From: Ancistrus triradiatus
Taxonomy: Eukaryota > Chordata > Actinopteri > Siluriformes > Loricariidae
Direction of reading: 5' to 3'
Assembly (NCBI GenBank): GCA_025084515.1
Contig: JAJAGP010002216.1
Location: 62,001 to 126,000, forward strand
DNA: 64,000 nt
The notes beneath the pieces were generated by a model, which saw only the letters and a program-made list of their open reading frames with translations, was not told the DNA's origin and made no database searches. Shown here piece after piece: positions 10,520 to 21,005 of the stretch. Within the stretch, counting starts at the first letter, position 1, and every line of letters begins with the position of its first letter. Made by a program: the position numbers and the translations under genes.

Positions 10520-10804
10520 CACATTGCTTAAACAGCAAACCAGCATGGGCTAACCACCGTCACCAGATTGGATATGCTGACTAACATGAGACCAGCAATC
10601 AGGTCAGTATTAATCAGCATCAGGCCAGCATAAGACCAGCATTATCCAGCATCAGCCAGCTGAAACTGAGACCAGCATTAGGCCAGCATGAGCCTAGCAT
10701 TACCCAGCATCAGGCCACGATGAAACCAGCTTTAACCCATATTAAACCAGCATCAGACCAGCATGACAAGCTGGGAACTCATACTGATCTGTTTTTAGCA
10801 GGGA
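10520..10804 (+). mobile_element. Non-autonomous element with internal CCAGCAT tandem repeats
   Basis: The ends 'ttgcttaaacagca' and 'ctgtttttagcaggga' are approximate inverted repeats. The interior is made of repeated 'accagcat(n)agg(c)' units. A second member with the same right end lies at 63579-63738. The layout fits a small DNA element whose inside is a minisatellite. Confidence 0.6.
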
Positions 10805-12540
10805 TCACGAAACACATTAGAGAATGCTGAGTGTTTTTACCTGTATTTAACTTCTGAAGACTAGCAAGATACTACATTGGAACATTTGAGACCATGACAG
10901 AATCCTTATTATTTTTATAGAGGGTCTTTCTATAATTATAATATTTTATTGTTTAAAACACTTACATTCTATTGAATATGGTAATTTTGATATGGTAATC
11001 TTAAATACATTTATTTAGATTAAATGTGTCACCACTTAAAACAAAGACTTTCTCCGTACCTTTGCAAACTGGAAGTGTGTGTATTATAGCTTTAAGCTAC
11101 AAAAATATATCTGTATTTTTTTAACAAACCTTCAAATATGTGTCTTTTTACATTTATCACAAAGCCACGGTTTCATTTTATGACATAACATTTTAGTATC
11201 GTGAAGAAAAAGAATCGGTTAACAGGCTAATTAGTAGTTAGGAGAAGGCTAGAAACGGTTAATATAAGTATGTATCCTGCTTTTACTGATATTATTAGCT
11301 GCTTTAAAAGGGATTTATTTCTCTTGGGTAGCTTATTCTGATTCAATAAATATAGTCATTTTATTTGGTGCACCACAGCAATACAGTCTCCTGCTAACAA
11401 AAGCTAAAAAAGAAGGTAGCATATTGTTAGTCTGGTACATAGCCTACATATTATACATAGTAAGTATACAATAAATAAGTTAATTTGAATAAATAAATTG
11501 ATTTACTTACGCTTAAAAAGTTTTACTACATTCACAAATTAGCTGAAAGTAAGAGAATGACATTATGCTAACAGGCTAGTTAGCAATTTTGTGTCAGTAA
11601 GATGCTAGTCAAATTATCAGTCATTTTAACTAAATCCAATGATTCTGATGATAAAATATGTTTATTGATTTAAACTGGTCACCACAGAGCGCCTCAGAGT
11701 TCAATTGAAAAAAAACTTCCTCATTACTCATGTAGCAAACAAATATCTATGTACATATTAGAGTTAACAATTAAATCTACATTTTTTCTTATTGACATTT
11801 ACATTTGAATCCACTGCTTTACCTCATCCAATAAGATTCAAGAATACTGTTTGAAAGTAAGCAAATAAGAAAAAGCAAACAGGCTAGCTGGCAATATTAG
11901 TATCTTGATTTCACTGATAACATTTATACACTTACTAGTTTTTTACTTTTTTACATTTTTACTTCAGATTGTTTACCATCAACAAACTGTTTTGACGCTT
12001 TCAGTGAGATTGCATAAGAATCATCAATCAAAGAAGGTAAAGTGAAAGGAGAAAAGCTAACAAAGCTAGCGTTTTGAAGAAAGAATCTGTCTTTCCTGGT
12101 TTTGGCCACTGCAACAAAGTCCAGTCTTCTGAACGGGTTAGAACTGTTTACTAGAGCCTGTTTTATCCCCGTGTCACAGCTTTCTGTTAGGTAGCTAATA
12201 GTAGCTAAAACCGGTGTCAAAGCTTAACCTGGGCTTTACTTTCTGACTGGAAAAGACTGTTACTTGTTTTTCTGGGAGTTCTGGTTCTAGTTCTGGTTTA
12301 TGGATCCTACTAAAAGCCTGGCCACATGCAGTATCAAAGGTAACTGGGACAATGGCTGCCTTTGGGATGGCAAAAAGACAATTGATATGTCCAGTTTGCT
12401 TACCATGCATATGCATACCTCGCTTTTTAAATACATGTAAAATTGAAGTGACCAATTAGTTGTTCTACACTGATCATATTTAATGGATTATACAGGAAAA
12501 CATTATCCTAGCAACGAAAAATATCATTCCTCATGTCATT
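10805..12540. other. No gene seen; strongly AT-rich
   Basis: Long A/T-rich stretch without recognisable elements. Two minus-strand frames at 11951-12220 and 12195-12455 (89 and 86 codons) have no recognisable motif and no supporting splice context. It may include very old unrecognised repeats: 'aacaggctagttagcaat'-type phrases recur loosely at about 11220, 11570 and 11880. Confidence 0.45.
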
Positions 12541-12543
12541 CCT

Positions 12544-12785
12544 CAGATGGTGTAGTGGTCTCACTGCATGGTGACCCAGGTTTGGCAGTGTCTTCCAGTC
12601 CTGGCTTCATGCATAGGCATGACTGGCTTGCATGATGGAGGGGAATGCCAGTCAGCCGATCATCCCCCGAGGTGCAACAGTGACCCCTGCCAGCCCATTC
12701 AGATCTTGTTTATGCCTAAGCCCTTTGTTTTCTAGGACAGACGGAGGAGCTGGCATGACCCTGACCAGGACAAGTGGATTTTTTA
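12544..12785 (+). mobile_element. SINE-C copy
   Basis: Begins 'cagatggtgtagtggtct', has 'ggtgacccaggtttggcagt' and 'gcatgactggcttgcatgat', and ends near 'gaccctgaccaggacaag'. It is similar in layout to the 50.8 kb copy, which ends 'aaccttgaccaggaaaaa'. Confidence 0.55.
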
Positions 12786-13370
12786 TATTACTACCATGAC
12801 TATAATGGCTTGCCAGTGGAGTGAACTATTTTATTACCTGATCATGTAAAAATCTATTAACTCTGCCATTTAATAAACCCCCAATAACATCAATTAACAC
12901 AATTCTGAGCAATTCTGGTAAAACTTTAAATCTGTGTATGGATGTATTGGTTTTCAAAGGTGTCAGTCAAATAGGAGAAAGTAATAAAAAAAGCACGACC
13001 AGGCATGGCATAAGTCGTCAGTGATAGTATCAAATCTCATTAGGATTCATCTCACATGTCCTATTCTATTTTCTGACAGTACTGTGCATATGTGATTGAA
13101 GGGGAATATAAAATTATGCCCACAGATAATCTGCTCAATGACCATCTGCCTTCAAGTCCATAAGTTAATACTGTACATCAAGCATATTTTAATAATGGAA
13201 CAAATTTGCTAAGGGCAATGTTCTTTTTGAATTTCCCTGATAATCATCTAGGAAGTGTGACACAGATAGTAATGACAGCAATCTATCTCTAACATTTTAT
13301 GTTTGTCTTGTAGGCAGGTGAATGTGGGAACATTTGTAATATCCAAAATAATATAATAAGTACAAATCAA
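12786..13370. other. No gene seen
   Basis: AT-rich sequence without recognisable elements. Confidence 0.4.
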
Positions 13371-13372
13371 TA

Positions 13373-13472
13373 TGGCCTTGCTCAAGGGCCCAACATTTGC
13401 AGCTTGGTGGAGATAGGATTTGAACTCGCAGTCTTCCAAATAGTAGTCCAGAGGGTTAACCCCTAAGCCCCA
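13373..13472 (-). mobile_element. SINE-A head and body fragment
   Basis: Reverse-strand body and head: 'ggccttgctcaagggcccaa', 'ggatttgaactcgcag' and 'ggttaacccctaagcc'. The 3' tail is missing, so the copy is truncated. Confidence 0.7.
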
Positions 13473-13629
13473 AGCCCCCTACTGACAACCCCATTGAGAG
13501 CTAGTGAGGTAGATGGATATGGCTTTAAATAATGTGAACATGAATGTTAAAATGTCCTGTTTGTTTTACCTGCATCCCATTCATAGTTTCAGGCATTTTC
13601 TTTTACGTTAACATGGCTGGATGACGTAA

Positions 13630-13957
13630 GGGGTGGCTCGAAGGGGTAGCACTGCTACCTCACAGCGAGAAGGTCCTGGGTTCAATCCCAGGGTGGAGCG
13701 ATCTGGGTCTTTTCTGTGTGGAGTTTGCATTTTCTCCTCAAACCCATGTAGGTTTTCTCCGGGTACTCCGGTTTCCTCCCACAGTCCAAAGACATGTTTG
13801 TTAGGTTAACTGGAATTTCTAAAGTGCCCCTAGTGTGTGAGTATGCCCTACGATGGCTTGGTGCCCTGTCTGGGGTTGTTTCTGCCTTGCGCCCTGTGCA
13901 GGCTCTCCCATGACCCTGTAAAGGATTAAGCAGATAAGAATGTGAATGAATGGATGA
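13630..13957 (+). mobile_element. DANA/Mermaid-type SINE, near full length
   Basis: Head with 'gctacctcacagcgagaagg' and B box 'gggttcaatccca'; then 'gtgtggagtttgcat', 'ttctccgggtactccg', 'cccacagtccaaagacatg', 'ggttaactgg', 'cctagtgtgtgag', and the 3' end 'aaaggattaagcagataaga' plus (GAAT)n. All blocks are in the order known for this SINE type. It is the best copy in the window. Confidence 0.85.
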
Positions 13958-14520
13958 TGTAAAGTTGGGGCCAGCATCATATGATACAACTGGCCCAGCC
14001 CCCACGCCAAGGATTCAGGACCTCAGATGAGGGGGGACATGCGAAAAAACACACATCCGGGACATGTAGGAACCACAGTAGCAGACCCACACCTGAACTT
14101 GTACACCCACCAGCTGGACAGGAAATTAGGAACCATCTGGGCTTGAGAACAGCACCAGGAACCGAAACACTCCATAGTCAACAGACCTGAACTACCAACG
14201 AACAACTGAACCACCCTTGGTCATATCCTGCTTCTGGCGGGGAGAGGTTTCAGTTGTGCTTCAAGTTGCATATCAGCAGGCTGGATCCTGTCTCCATGTG
14301 TTCTGGTTATAGGAGGCCAGTCTTTGTGGTGTCCGTATTGGAAGTCAACCCTGGTTGTGGTCTCCCTAGAACGAATTGGCATCTGGTACTAGACTCTGTG
14401 TTTGTCTATGTGTTCTGCCTCACCAGAGGCTCTTGAGTAGAAGCAGTCATCTGGATGGAGGCTCGGTCTGTGTGAGCATCCAGAACATCTGGAAGCACAT
14501 ATCAGGACCATGCTCTCAGG
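13958..14520. other. No gene seen; unclassified sequence
   Basis: GC-richer than average with overlapping frames on both strands (60-107 codons) that show no known domain. It may be an unrecognised retroelement fragment between two SINEs. Confidence 0.4.
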
Positions 14521-14526
14521 CATGGA

Positions 14527-14687
14527 CTGCGGTAGTCTAGCGGTTAAGGTACTGGACTCTGGACCAGAAGGTCCTGGGTTCAAATCCCACCTCTGCCAAG
14601 CTTCCACTGTTCTTCCCTTAACCCACCTTGGACTGTATGAATTGGAAGTCGCTCTGGATAAGGGCATCTGCTAAATGCTGTAAATGT
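14527..14687 (+). mobile_element. SINE-A, near full length
   Basis: Clear order: 'tagcggttaaggtactggac', 'gggttcaaatcccacc', 'tctgccaagcttcc', and tail 'gataagggcatctgctaaat' ending 'gctgtaaatgt'. The middle is shortened relative to the 1.5 kb copy. Confidence 0.85.
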
Positions 14688-14746
14688 TGAACCTGGTCTT
14701 CAAGGGCATCAAGAGACCCACATTTGGACTTTCACATTACCATTTA

Positions 14747-14798
14747 CCTTCTGGTCCATAGTCCAGTACCTTACCCGCTAACCTACCACAGTCCCAGC
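14747..14798 (-). mobile_element. SINE-A head fragment
   Basis: Only the head: 'ccttctggtccatagtccag', 'accttacccgcta' and 'accacagtccc'. It sits next to the Harbinger-like element. Confidence 0.65.
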
Positions 14799-15455
14799 CT
14801 AAAGTGGCACAAATCTGATTTTTTGCTTACCTGATTTTTCAGAGCTGTGTGGACGCGCAAGTCTGATCTTTTCAAATCCGGTCTGAGCTGCTTTAATATG
14901 TGGTCCTAGATCGGATACAGATTCGATACGTGGCCATGTGACCTGAATGAGAACGCTGAGATTGGAATTCATTTATGTCATTACAACTCGTCATTGGCTG
15001 AAAATGTGCGCTGAGGAGAATGGAAAATGAGAGCAGTGAGGAAGGTTTTCAGTGGCGGGATAGCGATATGACAGACCTCATAAATATTTGGGGTGATGTC
15101 TCTGTGCAAACAAAATTAGAAGGCACATATCGCATCCGCTCCGTGTTTGAGGAAATTCATTGCCTAAAGAAATGGCCACAGGAGGATGTGGCTGCAGGGT
15201 CAAAGGAAAATAAAATGCTTAAACGCAAAGTTAAAAAAAAAACAAGGATGTGGGCAAATAACGTGCCCTTTTTAACATGACCTTTAAAGAAGCGAGTGTT
15301 ACTGTTATCTCATTTGATTGAAGCATTGCTGTTTTGTGCATGAGTGTCCGTTTCAGAACATGAATCGTATGATAGTGTGAACAGCCCCCGATAAAATCAG
15401 ATTTGGTGAAAATGTGTGCCACTTTTCCTGCTGTGTGAACGTAGCCTCTGAACAA
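14799..15455 (+). mobile_element. PIF/Harbinger-like element, internally deleted
   Basis: The right end 'gtgtgaacgtagcc' with 'aaaatcagatttggtg' mirrors the left 'aagtggcacaaatctgattt', giving imperfect inverted termini, the left one truncated. Inside is one ORF resembling the Myb/SANT-like protein that PIF/Harbinger transposons encode. The transposase gene is absent, so the element could not move alone. The assignment depends mainly on the ORF. Confidence 0.55.
15020..15280 (+). CDS. Myb/SANT-like (MSANT) ORF of a Harbinger-like element
   Basis: The 86-residue frame starts at ATG with acidic residues and then shows the MSANT pattern: Trp11, 'LINIWGD' at 21-27, 'SVQTKLEGTYR' at 28-38 and 'VFEEI' at 42-46. 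The second half turns Lys-rich ('KRKVKKKTR') and ends early. In PIF/Harbinger elements such a protein binds the element's ends and helps the transposase enter the nucleus. The usual family protein is longer and carries a full trihelix, so this copy is probably truncated or frameshifted near residue 50, where the similarity fades. It lies within the inverted ends described above. Whether it is expressed cannot be told. A domesticated host gene is a less likely alternative, given the short length and the lack of exons around it. Confidence 0.5.
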   Translation: MENESSEEGFQWRDSDMTDLINIWGDVSVQTKLEGTYRIRSVFEEIHCLKKWPQEDVAAGSKENKMLKRKVKKKTRMWANNVPFLT

Positions 15456-15471
15456 CCTGAACCTGACACTG

Positions 15472-16970
15472 AGTGTGTTTACATGCACTTAATAATCAAA
15501 TAATGGGAAACCTCCCAGTTTACATTAAGTCTAGGCTAAAGACATACCTATTTACGCAGGCTTTTGACTAGATTTAGACCAGGTTGCATGGTTTGGGTTG
15601 CTGGGGCCGGAGTCTGGAGTCATGTCTGGCCTGCCTGCCTTGTCCGCTAGCCGGGAGTGTCGAGTGGGCGGTCTGGCTGAACTGGGCTTCGGTCCTCGTG
15701 ATCTTGACTCATGCATCCTTGCCTTAGAATAAGGGCAGAGCTGGGGGTTCATAGTCAAAGAGTCTTATGGTGATCAAAGACGTTGGGTTGCTGTCTTCTG
15801 CCGCTCGTGGGGTTGCCGATGTCTCATGTGATCCCTCTTGGCTGTGTTTCCTACCAGTTCTCCTCTTTCTAGCTTTCTAGCTATGCTGCTATAGCTAATG
15901 CTGCCGGGGTCTCATGCTACACTTGGCATCAGTGATTGTTAATAAACACTGTGCTCTTAATCAATAACTAATTACATTTTCTGTTTTTCTCTCCAAACTG
16001 TGTTCCGGCAGTTCCAGCCCCACACATGATGTACATCTGATGGAGCTCCACTGTGCATACTTCACATTTTTATTCGACCATGACTCCATGACTGTAGTTT
16101 CGCTCTTAGATTATCATCATACCTGGGCCACTTAATGTCGATGTGCATACTTCACATTCTTTTCAAAACTTTGACTCCATGACTTTAGTTCGCTCTTAGA
16201 TTTATCATCTACGCCGCCCAAGGAGGTTGGGTCCCTTTTTGAGTCTTGGTCCTCCCAAGGTTTCTTCCTAGAACTAGGGAGTTTTTCCTTGCCACTGTCG
16301 CCCTGGGCTTTGCTCAATTTGAGATTGGACGTAGTTTATTGGGAGATGGTCTGGACTTGTAAAGTTGCTTTGAGACAATGCTCCTTTGTAAAAAGCGCTA
16401 TATAAATAAATCTGACTTGACTTGACTTGACATGACTCGGCAATAAATAGATTGCTACTTTGCAACCAGCCAATGATCTCATAGCATAGCAATATGCGAC
16501 ATAAACGTCAAACTTTTAAAATTAAATAATCAAATTATTAATTTTCTCAAGCATATACTGTGTTTCAGAGTCTCCACAAAGTCTTTGATAGCCATTTCGC
16601 TGCTTTTAATTCTGTGGTGCGTTTATTTCCTATGTTGCCAGATCTGGCGAGAAAAAACTCTTGATTCAATGGAAAAAAAGGCCAAATAAAGCCAAGTCTT
16701 AGCCAAGTCTAAGAATACGCAGACCTGGCAACCGTGGTGGAATGCTCGTGCACATGCACCTTCTGTAAACACCAATTACAATCAGTTTACTGGTATACAT
16801 GCTACGAGTACTCTGATTACTGGGGTGAAATCCAGCTCTCTTTATCGGATTTCCTAATCTGATTTCTACGTCGGATTATTCTGTTTACATGACCACTCCA
16901 ATAATCCGGTAACTGCAGAAATCTGATCTCAGTGAGTGCATTTTGTGCATGTAAATTCACTCAGTGTTGA
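15472..16970 (+). mobile_element. MITE-F interrupted by a LINE 3' end
   Basis: The left end 'gagtgtgtttacatgcactt' is at 15472 and the right end 'gtgcatgtaaattcactcag' at about 16950-16970; they are inverted copies. The inner part at 16441-16950 matches the copy at 24.7 kb ('gacataaacgtcaaact', 'gttgccagatctggcgag'). A LINE fragment at 15508-16440 separates the left end from the rest. Confidence 0.7.
15508..16440 (+). mobile_element. L2/CR1-like LINE, 3' end with last codons of ORF2
   Basis: The start reads NLPVYIKSRLKTYLFTQAFD followed by a TAG stop at 15569-15571, the usual C-terminal sequence of this LINE group. The rest is 3' UTR, including 'gggtccctttttgagtcttg', 'gagtttttccttgccactgt' and a 3' end of 'gcgctatataaataaatc' plus (TGACT)n. 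It is 5' truncated, as LINE insertions usually are. The same tail, reversed, is at 42405-42640. Confidence 0.75.
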
Positions 16971-18322
16971 GAGGGAACAAAAAAAATAACTCCATAACCG
17001 ACAGACTTGCCAAATAAATACCTATTCAGGATTATTAGCAATAATCCTGCTAACAGTGTTGTCAGTTTGCTTTGTTTAGCTTGCTAGTACCTAACCTAAT
17101 TCAATCTTTACATGTAGTCAACTGTGATTTACCTTGTACTGCTAGCACAAGCACTGCTAGCACAAGTAGCACAGGCACAATGCATCAATATACTGTAACC
17201 TAAGCATCTTAATCATCAAAATATGATTTTAACATTCACACAGAAAGGTGGCATTACGTAAGGAATGTACAGATGACTTTTATGTGAAGGTATTTTGGTG
17301 ATTTTACTAACCTGAAGATGTTTTACTCACCTGCCTGTTAGCTGCAGACTTAGCTGTATGTTAGCTACAGGTTAGCCCAGTTCAGGTTTCCCAATACAGA
17401 TAAACACCATTTAATGTTCTTACTTTGCAGTAACTACATGTATAAGTAGGAACTACGAACATGGACACTTTTAGGTGTTGCAGTTTTCTCTGCCAAGAAG
17501 AGACATGAAACGGAAATATTTGCGCTCTGCTTAACACTACAAGCACCATGACGGCTTCACCTACATATATCTAGAAGTGCTGAGCGCTGGTCATTTGACC
17601 GCTGTGACTTCCTACTAATAGCACCTCTCTGGATTTACCTATCTAAAGGTTTAAAGTGTTTAAGAGGTGATACTGCATTGTCTGTTCTGGACTTTACTGT
17701 TTATTCAAGTGGACTCATTCCCTCTTGTGCAGCCAGCGAGGTATGTTTATCTATGTTTATAGTCCATCGTGCGCATTTATATTTTGGTTCTGCCAAGAAC
17801 CATGGTGCTGTGTATTTCCTGGAATTAGTGATATGTAGCAAAGTTGAGGCTTTGGATGCTGTGTAGATGGTGGCGTTCCACTTGTGTTTTCAGCGGTATC
17901 TCTGAAGCATTTACATATTGTTAACCTTTACATTATCGTTGCATAAAAAGACTATGGAATTGTTAAGCCAATGTTAAGTTAGTAAGAATAATAAACATTA
18001 CTATACAAACTTGTGATGACATTTTCTGGTAAATGAGTGTCTTTGTGTCAAACTAACCCCAAATCTGCTCTTAATCTTCTGCAGACTTTCCATTATAACT
18101 ATGTATTATGAATCATATGATTTGGGTATCATATCATTTGAGCTATTGCTGTTTTGAAAAGTGGCATTAGCAGCCATTATATATCTGCAACAGATTTCCT
18201 CTCTGTATTTTATACGTACCTGTGGGGCCACTGGAGGATAAAAGACTTTGCTGAAGTGCCCAGGTATTGTAACACAGCACAGGTGATGTGCCATTAGAGG
18301 AAGTGGGCAGACAGGGTCGCTA
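16971..18322. other. No gene seen upstream of the tRNA
   Basis: Unique sequence with 'ctgctagcacaag' duplicated at about 17140-17170. No recognisable repeat or exon. Confidence 0.45.
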
Positions 18323-18404
18323 GACGAGGTGGCCGAGTGGTTAAGGCGATGGACTGCTAATCCATTGTGCTCTGCACGCGTGGGTTCGAATCCCATCCTC
18401 GTCG
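18323..18404 (+). tRNA. tRNA-Ser, anticodon GCT
   Basis: A complete 82-nt class II tRNA gene that decodes AGC/AGU serine codons. The acceptor stem pairs GACGAGG (18323-18329) with CCTCGTC (18397-18403), with discriminator G at 18404. The A box TGGCCGAGTGG is at 18330-18340 and the B box GGTTCGAATCC at 18383-18393. The anticodon stem ATGGA/TCCAT encloses the loop CTGCTAA, anticodon GCT at 18356-18358. A long variable arm (TGTGCTCTGCACG region) follows, as expected for serine. There is no intron. CCA is not encoded, as is normal for nuclear genes. A TTTT terminator is at 18416-18419. I see no mismatch in any stem and the sequence looks like the canonical vertebrate gene, so it is probably functional. 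It stands alone, with a SINE-A copy starting about 20 bp downstream. Confidence 0.97.
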
Positions 18405-18415
18405 AGGCATGCTTA

Positions 18416-18419
18416 TTTT
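18416..18419 (+). terminator. Pol III terminator of the tRNA-Ser gene
   Basis: A run of four T on the coding strand, 12 bases after the discriminator base, is the minimal RNA polymerase III stop signal. Confidence 0.75.
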
Positions 18420-18423
18420 AGAA

Positions 18424-18614
18424 CTGAAGTGACCTAGCAGTTAAGGTACTTGGATGTGGACCAGAAGGTCCAGTGTTCACATCCAGCCTCTGCCAAGCTG
18501 CCACTGTTGGGTCCCTGAGCAAGGCCTCTAACTCACGATTACTCGGATTGTAAAACTGTATCACTTGTAAGGCACTCTTGAAAAATGCATCTGCTACATG
18601 AATCAAATGTAGAT
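18424..18614 (+). mobile_element. SINE-A copy just after the tRNA gene
   Basis: Head 'gacctagcagttaaggtact', B-box region 'gtgttcacatccagcc' (mutated), body 'aagctgccactgttgggtcc' and tail 'catctgctacatgaatca'. More diverged than most copies. It is in the same orientation as the tRNA gene. Confidence 0.75.
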
Positions 18615-19084
18615 GAACCCTTATCAGCTCTGGAATGTGAAGCTCCTAATGCATATCCATTGCCCGGAGAACAAAACCAAAAGCATAATTAAGACCCCAC
18701 TTTTAAATGTACACTTTTACATTCTTAATCTGAATTTTGATTAAATATTCACTCCCCTTTCCATTTCCCCTTGCCTTGAACCTACATTACGGTAAACTTT
18801 GGAGGCTGGAAACCCCCCAAAAAGAGAATTAATGTCAAATGAATGAAATGATTATTCTCTAAGTGACACACTAACTCTGCACAAAACGAGGAAGGTGGAC
18901 TAAATTAATCCTAGAGCAAATTAACTGGGAATTACAACAATGGGAGTGTTATTACAGAGCTGTAGATAGAAATGATAAGCATATCTGATTAGCTGTTGAA
19001 AAACCTGTCACTGTAACTATTACACAATTTCGCTTTATACAGTGATATCTTGTACATAAGCTGTTATTGTAGAAGTATAACGGA
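18615..19084. other. No gene seen
   Basis: AT-rich unique sequence with no recognisable element. Confidence 0.4.
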
Positions 19085-19121
19085 ATATGCTCTCACTCAG
19101 CACTTTATTAGGAATACTATA

Positions 19122-19990
19122 CAGTGGTACTTCAGTTGTCGTTGTTAATTCGTTCCAGGAACCTTGTCGAGAACTGAAAATGAGTACCAAACAAATTTTT
19201 CCCATAAGGAATAATGTCAATGGAACTAATCCATTCAAGACTATCAGAAAATCCACATTGTATAAGGCATTATATGCTTTAATGGAGTTGAATTGTACAG
19301 GGGCTCCCTGATTTATGATGGGGATATGTTCAATCCATCATAAGTTAAATGTATCATGAACCTAGTTTAACAAGTGTTTGGTAGAGAGGTCTGTACTGTA
19401 TCATAGCAGAGCCTATGATAAGTAATGTAATGTAATGTAAAGTGAGTTACTGTTTAAAACACTTACATTAGCCTACAGTTGGCCAAAAACATAAACACAA
19501 AGCTTATTTTATAATAAAGTGTTGAAAATTCTCATGTAATTTAGTGAGTAATGGATTGAAAGTGAAAAGTAAAAGCAGAACACTTACTCTATTGGAGAAC
19601 TCAGAGTGCTAGCATAACTGCTAAGCTAACTGCAGCCTGTGTTCTGGAGCATTCAATTCCTGTTTTCCTTTCGCTTGGCTCTTATGAACTAACCTTTTTA
19701 GGACCGCTGGAGACTTATTTGCATTATGAATACAGTATTGTAGATGTGAAAATAAATCTTCTCTGAGCAAGGGCTACTGTGAATCTGAATCACTCAGTCA
19801 CTATGTACTGAATCATGAATCGTGAATCGAGTTTGGGCTGAAATGAGTCGCACCACTCGATTCAAACAAGTTTAAGCAAGTGCACCGAATACCGAGCAAA
19901 AGAGAAATGAGACAAAAATGTTTTAATCAAAATGCTTCAAGAACCGAATTTAATGAGTTCCAAGGTGAGTACCACTAATGAGTACCACTG
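19122..19990 (+). mobile_element. MITE-H, long copy with both ends
   Basis: Begins CAGTGGTACTTCAG after TA and ends with two nested GAGTACCACT motifs, the last closing in CCACTG at 19990. Subterminal phrases 'cgttccaggaaccttgtcg', 'cataaggaataatgtc' and 'ctccctgatttatgatg' recur in the copies at 31.6, 35.7, 44.4 and 49.6 kb. No ORF is preserved. It probably belongs to a Tc1/mariner-related group because of the TA preference. Confidence 0.7.
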
Positions 19991-19992
19991 GA

Positions 19993-20900
19993 CTAATACT
20001 GGGTAGAGCCTGTCTTTTGCTGAGTTCTTTGTGTCATGGATTCCACAAAATATTGGTAACATTCCTTTGAGATTCCGCTCCATGCTGACATGATTACATC
20101 AGGCAATTCATGCTGATTTTGCAGGTGCACATTCATGCTACAAATGTCTGGTTGTACCACATCGTAAAGGGTTCTGTTGAATTCGATCTGTTGACCGGGA
20201 AGGCCACTGAAGATCTCTGAACTCATTGTAAGGTTCATGAAAGCAGTTTCAGATGACTTTTGCTCTGTGACCTGGCGCGTTAACACACTGGAAGTAGTCA
20301 TTAGTAGATGGGTAATGAGGATGCACATGGTCTGCAAAAATATTCAAACAGCCCGTGACATGAATGAGCGCAAAATGTGCCAAGAAAACACACACCAAAC
20401 CATCACACCCACAACCCTAGACTGTTGACACAAGGTAGCTTGGGTCCATGGATTAATGCTGTTGACACACAATTCTGAACCTTCCCAAATCTGTGTGCCT
20501 CAAATGAAATCTGTGTAGCTCTTATGAAAAGATTCATAAAACCATTGTTTTTCCAATCGTCAACTGTCCAGTTTTCTGTTCTTGGCTGATACAAGCAGAA
20601 CCAGACATGATCTTCTGCTGTGTTAGCTCATCTGCCTCAAGGTTTGACATGCTGTACATTCTGAGAGTTTTTATGCTCACCACAAATGTACAGAGCGGTT
20701 ATCTGCTGCTGTTACTTTCTGTCATCTCAAACCTGTCTGGCTGTTTTCCGTTGACCTCTTTGACCAAGAAGGTGCTTCCATCCGCAAAACTCACTAGATT
20801 TTTTTTATTTATTGCACCATTCTGAGTAAACTTTTCTAACTGAAAATCCCAGGCTCCAACCACTATGCCACAGTTAAATCAGTGAGATCACATATTTCCC
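19993..20900 (-). pseudogene. Tc1-like transposase, frameshifted
   Basis: Minus-strand pieces of a DDE transposase that would cut and paste its own element. The C-terminal piece includes 'MSAWSGISKECYQYFVESM' (Tc1 consensus: W..I....C..lveSMP.R). Upstream, the DDE stretch before it is readable only by changing frame. The block 'ENWTVDDWKN' near 20560-20590 comes just before where the second catalytic motif WSDE should be, but that motif is lost. The N-terminal part towards 20880 ends in 'GEICDLTDL', like the usual start of the helix-turn-helix region. Several frameshifts and a deletion make this non-functional. Confidence 0.7.
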
Positions 20901-21005
20901 CCTGTTCTGATGGTTCTGATGTGACCATTATCTGAAGCTGTTGGCCTGTATCTGCATGATTGTATGTGGTGCACTGGTTCCACATGATTGTCTGCATTAC
21001 TGTAT

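Larger units (their letters stand above)
19085..21005 (-). mobile_element. Tc1-like transposon remnant with a nested MITE
   Basis: The left terminal fragment 'ctcactcagcactttattag' (19091-19110) is the end of a well-known fish Tc1-like family. The element resumes at about 19991 with the transposase C-terminus on the minus strand and runs to about 21005. The gap is filled by MITE-H (19122-19990). The right terminal repeat is not recognisable. The copy is old and full of small lesions. Confidence 0.7.

Noticed and set aside
10520..10804. CCAGCAT repeats as a CRISPR array
   Set aside because: Units are short and adjoin without unique spacers, and the context is a vertebrate genome.
14527..14600. 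SINE-A heads as true tRNA genes
   Set aside because: They have A- and B-box-like motifs but no complete acceptor or anticodon stems, and they continue into the SINE body and tail.
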